Source: Plotosus lineatus (lineage: Eukaryota > Chordata > Actinopteri > Siluriformes > Plotosidae). Taken from it: a stretch of 64,000 bases of DNA. Location: contig CM045739.1 in NCBI GenBank assembly GCA_024760905.1, positions 1,750,001-1,814,000 on the forward strand, given 5' to 3'. The notes below the pieces were generated by a model that was not told the DNA's origin, ran no database searches, and saw only the letters and a program-made list of their open reading frames with translations. Below, piece by piece: positions 39,098 through 50,765 of this stretch. The translations under genes were made by a program, and so were the position numbers. Position 1 is the first letter of the stretch. Each line of letters opens with the position of its first letter.

Positions 39098-40096
39098 TTG
39101 ATGTATTGATGGGGTATTGTATGAGGAAGTCTGGAGTGACAGAGAAGTATGTTAGAGTGGTGCAGGACATGTATGAGAGATGTCAGACAGTGGTGAGGTG
39201 TGCTGTCGGTGTGACAGAAGAGTTCAAGGTGGAGGTGGGACTGCATCAAGGGTCAGCTCTCAGCCCCTTCTTGTTTGCTATGGTGATGGACAGGCTAACA
39301 GATGAGGTTAGACAAGAATCTCCATGGACTATGATGTTTGCAGATGACATCGTGATCTGTAGTGAGAGCAGAGACCGAGTGGAGGAAAATCTAGAGAGGT
39401 GGAGGTGTGCCCTGGAAAGGAGGGGATTGAAGGTTAGTCTTAGTAAGACAGAATACATGTGTGTGAACGACAAGGACCCAAGAGGAACGGTGAGGTTACA
39501 GGGGGCAGAGATAAAGAAGGTGGAGGATTTTAAGTACTCCGGCTCAACAATCCAGAGCAATGGAGAGTGTGGAAAAGAGGTGAAGAAGCGCGTGCAGGCA
39601 GGTTGGAATGGATGGAGAAAAGTGTCCGGTGTGATGTGTGATAGGAGAGTATCGGCAAGAATGAAGGGAAAAGTGTACAAGACGGTGATGAGGCCAGCGA
39701 TGTTGTATGGTTTAGAAACAGTGGCACTGGGGAAAAGACAGGAGGCAGAGCTGGAAGTAGCAGAGATGAAAATGTTGAGGTTCTCTTTGGGAGTAACGAG
39801 GATGGATAGGATCAGGAATGAGTACATCAGAGGGACAGCACATGTAAGATGTTTTGGAGACAAAGTCAGAGAGGCTAGATTGAGATGGTTTGGACATGTA
39901 CAGAGGAGGGATAGTGAGTATATTGGTAGTAGGATGCTGAGGTTGGAACTACCAGGCAGAAGGCCTAAAGGAAGACCAAAGAGACAATTCATGGATGTGG
40001 TGAAGCAGGACATGAAGGTAGCTGGTATAAGAGAAGAAGGTGCAAAGGATATGGTGAGATGGAGGCAGATGATTCGCTGTGGCGACCCCTTCAGGG
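39098..40096 (+). mobile_element. RTE LINE 3' third (right arm of an inverted pair)
   Basis: Starts at [20 protein letters not shown] and stays open through HQGSALSPFLF, FADDIVIC and DFKYSGSTIQ to IRCGDP at the stop region. The tail is cut after ccccttcaggg. A frame of 496 codons (38707-40197) fuses the antisense of the left arm to this RT; only the part from about 39113 is meaningful. A TA/CA run follows to 40143. Confidence 0.85.
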
Positions 40097-40107
40097 TCTT
40101 CAGTGTG

Positions 40108-40143
<36 letters not shown>

Positions 40144-40144
<1 letters not shown>

Positions 40145-40207
40145 TAGTCCTTCTTAAAAAATTAGCATATTGTGATGAAGCTCATTATTTTCTGTAATGT
40201 CCTGATA
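40144..40207 (+). mobile_element. Tc1-like left-end fragment
   Basis: CTAGTCCTTCTTAAAAAATT-type end of about 64 bp, broken at ctgatatgatg, followed by a TA run to about 40240. Confidence 0.8.
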
Positions 40208-40244
40208 TGATGAAATATATATATATATATATATATATCTTTTT

Positions 40245-40865
40245 CTATCTCCTTCTCTCGCGCGTGCGCTGCAGGCCACGCCCACAAGACGTGGAGTTCA
40301 AAGCGCATTCCCTGCTTGACAAACTCAACTTTAATTTGATTCCTTGAGGGATCGGGATGCCAGATAAGCTCAAATGCCCCCACATTTATTAAGCATTTAC
40401 TGAATTAAAACAACTTTAAAAACTAAAGCGTTATTCCTTCTCTCTCCGTCACGTGCACGTGCACTGTGAGCCACGCCCACAAGACGTGGAGTTCAAAGCG
40501 CATTCCCTGCTTGACAAACTCAACTTTAATTTGATTCCTTAAGGGACCGGAATTCCAGATGAGCTCAAATGCGCCCACATTTATTAAACATTTATTGAAT
40601 TAAAACAATTTAAAAAAACTAAACTAAAAACTAAAGTGGGAAGCTTCCTTCTGTCTTTATCTGGGAAGCCAGCGGGCGGGATGTTGCGAGACAGCCAATG
40701 AGAGAGCAACTCTCGTGTCGAGTGAAATTTTGATCAGCGCATTTGAATTTCTCTTCGTAAGAGGGGGTTGTTTCGTATTTCGTGGACGGAAACTCAAGAA
40801 AATGTTTTTCGTAATCCGGGGATTTCGTACAAAGGGGTCTTCGGAAATTGGGGGCCGACTGTATA
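40245..40865 (+). mobile_element. Module B dimer with right end of family E transposon
   Basis: Two module B units (about 40255-40435 and 40436-40640) are followed by the block cgtatttcgtggacgg..gatttcgtac and an end gggggccgactgtat. This matches the right end of the element at 42754-43391. The left end is missing. Confidence 0.6.
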
Positions 40866-41966
40866 TTAGTCCTTCTCAAAAAATTAGCATATTGTGATGA
40901 AGTTCATTATTTTCTGTAATGTACTGATAAACATGAGACTTTCACATATTTCAGATGCATTACACGCAACTGAAGTAGTTCAAGCCTTTTATTGTTTTAA
41001 TATTGATCATTTTGGCAAAAAAGTAAAGAAAAACCAAAAATCCCTATCTCAAAAAATTAGCATATTTCATCCGACCAATTAAAAAAAGTGTTTTTAATAC
41101 AAAAAAGTCAACCTTCAAATAATTATGTTCAGTTATGCACTCAATACTTGGTCGGGAATCCTTTTGCAGAAATGACTGCTTCAATGTGGCGTGGCATGGA
41201 GACAATCAGCCTGTGGCACTGTTGAGGTGTTACGGAGGCCCAGGATGCTTCGATAGCGGCCTTAAGCTCATCCACAGTGTTGGGTCTGGTGTCTCTCAAC
41301 TTTCTCTTCACAATCTCCCACAGATTCTCTATGGGCTTCAGGTCAGGAGAGTTGGCAGGCCAATTGAGCCCAGTAATACCATGGTCAGTAAACCATTTAG
41401 CAGTGGTTTTGGCACTGTGAGCAGGTGCCAGGTCGTGCTGAAAAATGAAATCTTCATCTCCATAAAGCTTTTCAGCAGATGGAAGCATGAAGTGCTCCAA
41501 AATCTCTTGATAGCTAGCTGCATTGACCCTGCCCTTGATAAAACACAGTGCACCAACACCAGCAGCTGACATGGCAGCCCAGACCATCACTGAATGATGG
41601 CCTTCTGGACAGCAGTCAGGTCGGCAGTCTTACCCATGATTGTGGTTTTGAGTAATGAACCAGGCTGGGAGTTTTTAAAAGCCTTAGGAATCTTTTGCAG
41701 GTGTTTAGAGTTAATTGGTTGATTCAGATGATTAGGTTAATAGCTCGTTTCGACTACCTTTTCATGATATGCTCATTTTTTGAGATAGGAATTTTGGGTT
41801 TTCATGAGCTGTATGCCAAAATCATCAGAATTAAAACAATAAAAGACCTGAAATATTTCAGTTGGTGTGCAATGAATCTAAAATATATGAAAGTTTAATT
41901 TTTATGAGTACATTACAGAAAATAATGAACTTTATCACAATCTGCTAATTTTTTGAGAAGGACTAG
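40866..41966 (-). mobile_element. Tc1-like transposon, internally deleted
   Basis: Both ends are present (TTAGTCC at 40866, GGACTAG ending 41966), with long terminal regions on both sides, unlike the 18374 copy. A deletion joins the transposase start (MGKTADLTAVQKAII, about 41640) directly to MVWAAMS at about 41595, removing roughly the first half of the protein. Confidence 0.88.
41141..41590 (-). pseudogene. Tc1-like transposase C-terminal half (149 codons open)
   Basis: Carries DLAPAHSA and NSPDLKPIENLW, the second D and the E of the DDE triad, and the closing KGFPTKY. The DNA-binding domains are lost. Confidence 0.88.
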
Positions 41967-42057
41967 TATACTTATTTTATATTAATATTAATTTCGATTT
42001 GTACTTGTTCCTTGTATGCATCTCTTGAATAAAGTTTACTTACTTACTTACTTACAC

Positions 42058-42522
42058 AAAAGAAAGAACTCCGCTTTGCTGGGATTCACATCAGTGCAGG
42101 CTGTGTTCTAAACAAGTTCAACGGCACCCTTGTGCACTTGAAAGACCGGAAGTCTGTATAACCCACAGCAAGTACACTACTTTTGCAAGTACACTACTTT
42201 TAGTATTGAGCGCTTCACATATTATAAGCGTTGATTGGCTGTTTTAAGCTTCATGTAAAGTGAATCGGTATAAATAAGTGACTTATTTGAAATTAATATT
42301 GATATTATTTGATATATTTGATATTATTTTACAATGTTATGTTTATAATAATTGATTTAGGGGTGTTTCATGAGATACGTAATGGTATTTATGGATGTAT
42401 AGTACACTATGAGCGTCATATGTAACATGTCATACGTCACTGTAACAACTTACGTTCACTTTCAACTTGCGTTCGGCCGTCCGGAACCAATTAAAAACGT
42501 AAGTCGGGGAGCGTCTGTACTT
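42058..42522. mobile_element. Family F element, right part
   Basis: Matches the right third of 35548-36612 and ends aaacgtaagtcggggagcgt, a family F terminus. Confidence 0.55.
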
Positions 42523-42668
42523 TTTTAAGTTTTAAAGGGTTTATGGGGTAGTCTTGGGAGCCTTGGAACAAATCACGCGTTTTACATGTCAAAACGCACC
42601 TCTACTCACGAAAAACTCAGGTTACGAAAAAGGCACTGGAACGGGTTAGTTTCGTAAGTCGAGGGCCA
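42523..42668 (-). mobile_element. Family E left-end fragment, inverted
   Basis: Its reverse complement matches the left end of the element at 42754 (ggagccttggaacaaat, gttacgaaaaa, tttcgtaagtcgagggccaac). Confidence 0.6.
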
Positions 42669-42670
42669 AC

Positions 42671-42753
<83 letters not shown>
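42669..42753. repeat. (GT)n(TA)n microsatellite
   Basis: Compound run of about 85 bp between two head-to-head transposon ends. Confidence 0.9.
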
Positions 42754-42754
<1 letters not shown>

Positions 42755-42756
<2 letters not shown>

Positions 42757-43391
42757 GTCAGCCTCCTACCTACGAAATTAATCGTTCCAGAGTTTTTCGT
42801 AACGCGGGGATTTCGTAAGTCGGGGTTGCATCTTGCATGTTAAACACTTAATTTGTTCCAAGGCTCCAGTGTTTGGATTGGATAAACCCCATAAATCCTT
42901 TAAAAATGATAAAAGTACACCAATTTTGTATGAAATATGTGTTAAAAGTAAAATAAAATTATTTATTAAACAATTTCAAAAAAATTCTCTCGCGCGTGTG
43001 CTGTGGGCCACGCCCACAAGACGTGAATTCAAAGTGCATTCCCTGCTTGACCAACTCAACTTTAATTTGATTCCTTGAGGGATCGGAATTCCAGATGAGC
43101 TCAAATGCGCACACATTTATTAAACATTTACTGAAATAAACAACTTAAAAAGCTAAACAGTGAAGCTTCCTTCTGTCTCTATCTGTGAGGCCAGCGGGAC
43201 GGGATGTTGAGAGACAGCCAAAGAGAGAGCAACTCGTGCGTTGTGTGAAATTTTGATTGGCGTGTTTGAATTTTGAATTTCTTTTTGTAAGAGGGAGGTT
43301 GTTTCGTATCCCGGAGACGGAAACTTAGGAAAATGATCTTCGTAACCCGGGGATTTCGTACACAGGGGTGTTCGTAAGTAGGGGGCTGACG
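42755..43391 (+). mobile_element. Non-autonomous DNA transposon family E with module B inside
   Basis: Terminal inverted repeats: left gtcagcctcctacctacgaa and right, reverse complemented, gtcagccccctacttacgaa (18 of 20 match). The interior holds one module B unit (about 42985-43150). No transposase. A TATC microsatellite follows at 43391-43420. Confidence 0.7.
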
Positions 43392-43420
43392 ATCTATCTA
43401 TCTATCTATCTATCTCTATA

Positions 43421-43865
43421 TATTAGCTAATAAAATTGTTGTTGATCAAGTAGCTTTTTATTAATTGTTTTTAAATGCAGCACTAATGCAGGTCAGATGG
43501 CTGCATGTCATTATTTGATATTCTTAGATCATGGATTATATTTTAATATTGTGATTAAATTATTTCAGGATTTGTAATTGTGGTGGGCTTTTTCATTAAA
43601 TAATTGATTTTAACTTTAATCATTCAATATTGTATAATAATAATAGTAATATATAGAGTAATTCCATTTTTGTAGATATTTAGTTTGCTAGACGAGTGTG
43701 TCTGTGGGGGGTGGGTCTGAACCGTAAGTAGGAGGAGTTAAGTGCTCTAGTGTATTCAGTGCTGCTGCTGCTGCTGTCAGATTTCTGTGTTCCCAAACCG
43801 TCTGTGCTCTCTCAGCCGTCAGGGGGTTTTATCACCCGGATACAGAGCAGCAACCTTCTGTAATC
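43421..43865. other. Unassigned; possible 5' exon region
   Basis: AT-rich to about 43690, then a more GC-rich stretch with a (CTG)5 run (about 43758-43773) and gccgtcagggggttttatca. It could be an untranslated exon of a downstream plus-strand gene such as b4galt3, but no splice donor is convincing. Confidence 0.25.
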
Positions 43866-44465
43866 ATCCACTCTCTCGCTCTTCCTCTCTCTCACTCACT
43901 CTCTCTCTCTCTCTCTCTCTCACTCTCTCTCCTTCATTCTCTTTCCATCACTCCTTCTCTCTCTCTATCTCTTTTTCTCACACATTCACATGTTTTTTTC
44001 CTTGTCTGACACTGTTTTCCATTCTCAATGTCTCTATCACACACTTTATTTTTCTTCCTTTCTGCTGTGACAGGTTTTGATTGAGAAATGACAGGGTCTC
44101 TGGTGTTTATACAGGGATTGTGTGTGTGTTGTGTATCAGATTCTACAGTTGTTTTTGTTTCAAAGATTTTGCTTTGCAAATAGCTTCACACTGCCCTACC
44201 CCTCTCTCGCCCTCGCTCTCTCCCCCTCTCCCTCTCGCTCCCCCTCTGCCTCTCGCTCCCAATCTCTCTCTCCCTCTTGCTCCCTCTCTCTCTCTTGATC
44301 CCCCCCTCTTGATCCCCCCTCTCTCCCTGTCGCTCCCTCTCTCTCGCTCCCTCTTTATCCTTCCATTCTCTCTTCCTCTCTCTCTCCTTCTCTCTTCATC
44401 CTCTCACTCCTCATGTCTCCCCTCTCATTCTCCCTCTCTCCCTCTCTTGCTCGCTCTCTTTTCTG
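43866..44465. repeat. CT-rich simple repeat with a duplicated unique block
   Basis: CTCTCT/CCCTCT runs surround a unique-looking block at 43971-44215 (from tttttctcacacattcacat to cctacccctctctcgccctc). That block recurs at 46257-46501, offset 2286 bp. Confidence 0.85.
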
Positions 44466-45531
44466 GATTCTGGAGTGAGTTAGATGAAGTGATGCAGAGT
44501 ACCCCCAGAGGTGAAAGAGTGGTCATTGGTGCAGACTTAAATGGACATGTCGGTGCAGGCAACAGAGGGGACGAGGAAGTGATGGGCAGGTTTGGTATCC
44601 AGGGCGGGAACACAGAAGGACAGATGTTGGTAGATTTTGTGAAAAGGATGGAAATGGCTGTGGTGAATACTTTCTTTCAGAAGAGACAGGAGCATAGTGT
44701 GACTTATAAAAGCGGAGGTAGGAGCACACAGGTAGACTACATCTTGTGCAGGCGATGTAATTTAAAGGAAGTCGGTGACTGCAAAGTAGTAGCGGGTGAG
44801 AGTGTTGCCAAACAGCATAGGATGGTGGTGTGTAGGATGATGCTGATGGTGAGGAAGGTGAAGAAGGCAAAGGCAGAGCAGAAGACAAAGTGGTGGAAGC
44901 TGAAAAAGGAAGAGTGTCATGTTGTCTTCAAGGAGGAGTTGAAACAGGCTTTGGGTGGTCAGGAAGTGCTTCCGGATGACTGGAGAACTACGGCTAATGT
45001 GATCAGGGAGACAGGTAGGAGCATTCTTAGTGTGTCCTCTGGAAGGACAGTAGATAAGGGACTTGGTGGTGGAATGAGGAAGTGCAGGAGTGTGTACAAA
45101 GGAAGAGGTTAGCTAAGAAGAAGTGGGACATTGAGAGGACCGAAGAGAGTAAACAGGAGTACAGGGAGACACAGCGTAAGACGAAGGTAGCGGTGTCAAA
45201 GGCCAAACAGAGGGCGTATGATGACTTGTATGCTCGGTTGGAAAGTAAAGAGGGAGAAAATGATTTATACAGGTTTGCACAGCAGAGAAATAGAGATGGG
45301 AAGGACGTGCGGCAAGTTAGAGTGAATAAGGACAGAGAGGGAAATGTACTGACTGATGACAGAAGTGTGTTGGGAAGATGGAAAGAGTACTTTGAAGAGC
45401 TGATGAATGAGGAAAATGAGCGAGAAAAAAAGAGTAGAAGAGGTGACCATTGAGGACCAGGAAGTAGCAAAGATTAGTAAGGGAGAAGTGAGGAGGGCAT
45501 TGAAGGAGGATGAAGACTGGAAAGGCAGTTC
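44466..45531 (+). mobile_element. RTE LINE middle segment
   Basis: Starts at FWSELDEVMQS in the endonuclease, goes through DLNGHVGAGN, VDYILCRR and KQHRMV and the linker, and stops at EVRRALKEDEDWKGSS. Its 3' break is shared with the copy at 47756-48895. Confidence 0.85.
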
Positions 45532-46019
45532 CACTCATTCTCTCTCACTCTCTCACTCATGCTCTCTCACTCAGACACACTCATTCTCTCACACACATTT
45601 TTTCTCTCTCTCTCTCACACACATTCTCTCAAACATTCCCTTTCTCTCACACATTTTCTCTCTCACACACAGATTCTCTCAAATTCTCTCACTCATACAT
45701 TCGCTCTCACTCACATTCTCTTTCACATATTCTCTCTCTCACTCATTCTGTCTCACTCACACATTCTCTCTCACACTTACATATTCTCACTCACACCTCT
45801 CTCTCTCACTCACTCATTCTCTCTGTCACACACACATTCTCACTCACACATTCTGTCTCAGTCACACATTCTCTCACCCACATTCTCTCTCTTTCTCACA
45901 TATTCTCTCGCGCGCACACACGCACACATTCTCTCTGTCTCTATTTATCTCTCTTTCTTACACATTCTCTCTCACATATTCTCTCGCACACACGCACACA
46001 TTCTCTCTGTCTCTATCTA

Positions 46020-46054
<35 letters not shown>

Positions 46055-46256
46055 TTCTCTCTTTCTCTATCTCTCTGTCTTACACACACACACACATTCT
46101 CTTTCTCTCACACACATTCTCTCACATTATCTCTCTCCCTCTCTCTCCCTTCACTCACTCTATCTTCACTCTCTCCCTCACTCTCTTTCTCCTTCATTCT
46201 CTCTCCATCACTCCTTCTCTCTCTCCTTCCCTCACTCTCTCTCTCTGTCTCTCTCT
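45532..46256. repeat. (CACTCT)/(CA)/(CT) simple repeat
   Basis: TCTCTCAC-type repeats. The 250-320 codon Ser/Leu/His-rich frames across it are artefacts. Confidence 0.95.
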
Positions 46257-46740
46257 CTTTTTCTCACACATTCACATGTTGGTTTTTTCCTTGTCTGACA
46301 CTGTTTTACTTTCTCACTGTCTCTATCACACACACTTTATTTTTCTTCCTTTCTGCTGTGACAGGTTTTGATTGAGAAATGACAGGTCTCTGGTGTTTTT
46401 CCAGGGATTGTGTGTGTTGTGTATCAGATTCTACAGTTGTTTTTGTTTCAAAGATTTTGCTTTGCAAATAGCTTCACACTGCCCTACCCCTCTCTCGCCC
46501 TCGCTCCCTCCCCCTCTCCCTCTCGCTCCCCATCTCTCTATCCCCCCTCTCCGTCTTGCTCCCTCTCTCTCTCTCTCTCTCACTCTCTCTCTCAATCCCC
46601 CGTCTCCCTCCCTCTCGATCCCCCTCTCTCCCTGTCGCTCCCTCTCTCTCTTCATCCTCTCGCTCCTCATGTCTCCCCTCTCATGCCCCCCCCTCTCTCA
46701 TATACTTATGTTGTGTATGATAGTCTTATGTTATAATTGA
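46257..46740. repeat. Second copy of duplicated block plus CT-rich tract
   Basis: 46257-46501 repeats 43971-44215 with few differences, followed by CCCTCT-rich sequence. Confidence 0.85.
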
Positions 46741-47755
46741 ATGGTTTGTGAGATATTGTATTTTTGTGTGTGTGTGTATATGTGAAAGAAATTAAGTCAC
46801 GCTTTCTCTCACAAGCGCCGTGTGTCACTTGCGACAAGAGCCCACTATCGAGCCCATCACATTTACTGAAGTCATCTCACTACTGTGCTGTTGGAATTAT
46901 CATTTTACTAGTGAGGGCAACGCATGCGCGATTTCAAAAGTGTGTTTGCTTCATTCCTATCGCTTCATGGGTGCCGCCACATTGTAAACAAAGTCAGACA
47001 TACTGTAGAATCATTTCACTTTTTTCTTAACTTATTCATTCAAATACGACAGCGACGTACATGTGTATAATAAGTGATTGCATTTTTATAAAAACGACTT
47101 TAGCAAGCAAAAAAGAGCAAGGTTTGACCATCAGAAGGAACAGGAAGAGAAAGCACAGCGGAGAGATTAAAAGAAGGAAAGAACGGCCGAGCTCCTGTCG
47201 CTCGCAAAGAAGATGAAGCTTAAGAAGAAAAACAACACAAATGAGATTTGTACAGAGTGTAAATATTGAAGATAGAAGTTAGTATAAATAAACTGTTTTT
47301 CTCAAAGACAAATTTTAAGAGTGGTCCCTTCATCTTGAAAGTTTAGAAGGTTGAATTTTTGTGATAAATACATGTAATCTACTTTATGGCTTTATAAACA
47401 CAGTCGGAACATCGAACATCATCTGCAGATCTGCTTTTTCTACAGATATGTGATACAGCAATGCCATTCCTTTCTCAAGAGCTTTGACCTTTCGAACACT
47501 CCAAAGGTTATGAAATTACTAATCTTTTGGAGATAATTATATGTTAGATATTTCTAGGAACTTATTTTATTACTTTATTACCTTCAATTATTGTAGAAAT
47601 AATTATTAATGTTGTTTGAACACTGAAATTGTGGAAGAGTACAAGAATAAAGAATACACATGTAAAATATCATTATATTAGTGGCCACTTACAACTCTGA
47701 AGATATTTCGATGTGATTTATTCTAAAAAAAAAGTGAATTGTTCAATAACATTAT
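46741..47755. other. No gene seen
   Basis: Mostly AT-rich. A Lys/Arg-rich patch at about 47110-47260 (aagaaggaaagaacggccga) has no intact frame. Confidence 0.4.
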
Positions 47756-48895
47756 AAATTTAGAAATTGAAGGCGTGATGTTCAATGTTGTTAGTGCTTA
47801 TGCCCCACAGGCAGGATGTGAGCTAGAAGAGAAGGAGAGATTCTGGAGTGAGTTAGATGAAGTGATACAGAGTACCCCCAGAGGTGAAAGAGTGGTCATT
47901 GGTGCAGACTTAAATGGACATGTCGGTGCAGGCAACAGAGGGGACGAGGAAGTGATGGGCAGGTTTGGTATCCAGGGCGGGAACACAGAAGGACAGATGT
48001 TGGTAGATTTTGTGAAAAGGATGGAAATGGCTGTGGTGAATACTTTCTTTCAGAAGAGACAGGAGCATAGGGTGACTTATAAAAGTGGAGGTAGGAGCAC
48101 ACAGGTAGACTACATTTTGTGCAGGCGATGTAATTTAAAGGAAGTCAGTGACTGCAAAGTAGTAGTGGGGGAGAGTGTTGCCAAACAGTGTGCAGAATGA
48201 CGCTGATGGTGAGGAAGGTGAAGAAGGCAAAAGGCAGAGCAGAAGACAAAGTGGTAGAAGCTGAAAAAGGAAGAGCGTCGTGTTGTCTTCAAGGAGGAGT
48301 TGAAACAGGCTTTGGGTAGTCAGGAAGTGCTTCCGGATGACTGGAGAACTACGGCTAATGTGATCAGGGAGACAGGTAGGAGAGTACTTGGTGTGTCCTC
48401 TGGAAGGAAAGTAGATAAGAGACTTGGTGGTGGAATGAGGAAGTGCAGGAGTGTGTACAAAGGAAGAGGTTAGCTAAGAAGAAGTGGGACATAGAGAGGA
48501 CCTAAGAGAGTAAACGAGAGTACAGGGAGACACAGCGTAAGACGAAGGTAGCGGTGTCAAAGGCCAAACAGAGGCCGTATGATGACTTGTATGCTCGGTT
48601 GGACAGTAAGGAGGAAGAAAATGATTTATTTAGGTTGGCACAGCAGAGAAATAGAGATGGGAAGGACGTGCAGCAAGTTAGAGTGATTTAAGGACAGGGA
48701 GGGAAATGTATTGACTAATGACAGAAGTGTGCTGGGAAGATGGAAAAAGTACTTTGAAGAGCTGATGAATGAGGAAAATGAGTGAGAAAAAGAGAGTAGA
48801 AGAGGTGACCATTGAGGACCAGGAAGTAGCAAAGATTAGTAAGGGTGAAGTGAGGAGGGCATTGAAGGAGGATGAAGAGTGGAAAGGCAGTTCCA
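47756..48895 (+). mobile_element. RTE LINE middle segment, second copy
   Basis: Starts slightly further 5' than the copy at 44466 (EIEGVMFNVVSAYAPQ) and ends at the same base context, ggaaaggcagttccactcat, running into the same simple repeat. The frame at 47739-48200 is open and then shifts. Confidence 0.85.
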
Positions 48896-48987
48896 CTCAT
48901 TCTCTCTCACACACATGCTCTCTCACTCGGACACACTCATTCTCTCACACACATTTTCTCTCTCTTTCTCTCTGTCTCACACACACA

Positions 48988-49031
<44 letters not shown>

Positions 49032-49640
49032 TTGTCTCAAACATTCCCTTTCTCACATACATTTTCTCTCTCACTCACACATTCGCTCTCACTCACATTC
49101 TCTTTCACATATTCTCTCTCTCTCTCGCTCTCTCATTCTGTCTCACTCACACAATCTGTCACTGACACATTCTCTCTCACTCACGCATTCTCTCTCACAC
49201 CTCTCTCTCTCACTCACTCATTCTCTCTCTGACACACACTCATTCTGTCTCAGTCACATATTCTCTCTCGCGCACACACACACACACACACATTCTCTCT
49301 ATCTCTCTCTCACATACACACACATTCTCTCTCTCACACATTGTCTCAAACTTTCTCTCACACATTTTCTCTATCTCACACACATTTTCTCACATCTCTC
49401 TCTCGCTCTCTCACGCGCGCACACATTCTCGCTCACTCATTCATTCTCTATCTCGCACAGACACACATTCTCTAACCCTCACACCTTCTCTCTCATACAC
49501 ATTTTCTCTGTCTCTCTCTCTCTCCCCCTCTCATAAACATTTTCTCTCTCTCACACTCATTCACTCACACTCACATTCTCTCTCGCTTGCACATTCTTGC
49601 ACACTCGCATTCTCGCCTCATACACTCACACGCCCTCACT
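48896..49640. repeat. (CACTCT)/(CA)/(CT) simple repeat, second copy
   Basis: Same repeat type and same left junction as 45532-46256. Confidence 0.95.
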
Positions 49641-50239
49641 CACACACGCTCAGAGTGATATAATTGAAAGAAACTCGATCTGATGTCCACATCCTGATAG
49701 GATTTATAGATGCAGGACGCTGTTTGTGTTAAATGTTTAACAGGAACTATTTGCATTTGATTAGGTCCTAGGACCTGCGCACATGCTCACACACCCACAC
49801 ACGCACACATGCAATGTCTAATAACAGCCCAGGTGTACTGGGAGCAAAATGGTAGATCAAACTTACCAATTTTATTGGATCAGTCTCTGTAACGGTAAAA
49901 TGAGGCGTTCACTTCCTGTAAAAGTGAATTTACACGCAATTTCAAGACCCCCTGCCACTGGGGAATGTCTATAATGTTAATCAGTAATAACACATTTGGT
50001 TGTTCCGCCATGCTTTAAAAAACAGGAAAATATTTTGCTGTGTTCTCTTGGTAAATGTCCAACAACCGATGAACCATTAGAAACTGTTACAGCAAAACAA
50101 TAGCATGCTCTGAATGAATGGAGCGATGAGCCAGATATGGACCTATCAGAATCTGATGGTGAGTATTTTTCACCCGATTCTTCTTCTCAATAACTTCATA
50201 CATTTAAAGATGTCCCTATCCATGTGCTTTTGTTTATGA
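49641..50239. other. No gene seen
   Basis: Non-repetitive sequence without a supported frame. Confidence 0.4.
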
Positions 50240-50765
50240 TTCCAGCCCTTCCAGCGGATCATGAAAATCTGTGAGTTATTGACGTGGTTTAAAACCCTAT
50301 GTATGATATTACATGCGCCAAAATCTGCTTGTTAAACCCATTCTATAGCCAGTCTTACTCATTCATCCAGTAATAATGCAGTAAAATGGAGTAATGATGA
50401 AGTAAAAAAATTTTAATTTTGTACTGTGATAATATTTATGAATAAATAAAGTGCTTATGCTCCTTACCAGAAATTAGAAAAGATGCAGGACATTAGAGTG
50501 ACATCATAGGGATTAAATAATCATTAAAAAGACACGAAAAAAACGTGAATTCGCAATTCAAGCAATCACGTTGATGATGTGCACAAAGGAGAAAAAAACT
50601 GGCGTACACATCATCTGCAACCAATCAGCAGAAGGGAGAAATAAAAGCTCTCAGCCATTGGCTAAATTTGAATCACGTGCCAGTAACTTCCGGGTTTGTC
50701 GGCAATCCACGAATATGTGGGGGCGTGAGCGCTGAACCGTGAATAGTCAAGGGCCTGCTGTACAT
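50240..50765 (-). mobile_element. Non-autonomous element family C, copy 3
   Basis: The best-preserved copy. The minus strand starts tacagcaggcccttgactat (about 50762), keeps gaagttactggcacgtgatt and ttgcagatgatgtgtacgcc, and ends beyond gactggctatagaatgggtt at about 50330. No protein frame. Confidence 0.65.

Noticed and set aside
38707..40197. A 496-codon plus-strand frame
   Set aside because: Its first about 135 codons are the antisense of an RTE 3' end. Only the part after about 39113 is reverse transcriptase, so it is a fusion created by the inverted pair.
45407..46375. Frames of 255-322 codons rich in Ser, Leu and His
   Set aside because: Translation of CT/CA simple repeats, with only the first about 40 codons from an RTE fragment.
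47100..47270. Possible basic protein fragment
   Set aside because: Lys/Arg-rich translation in purine-rich DNA with stops in all frames and no recognisable motif.
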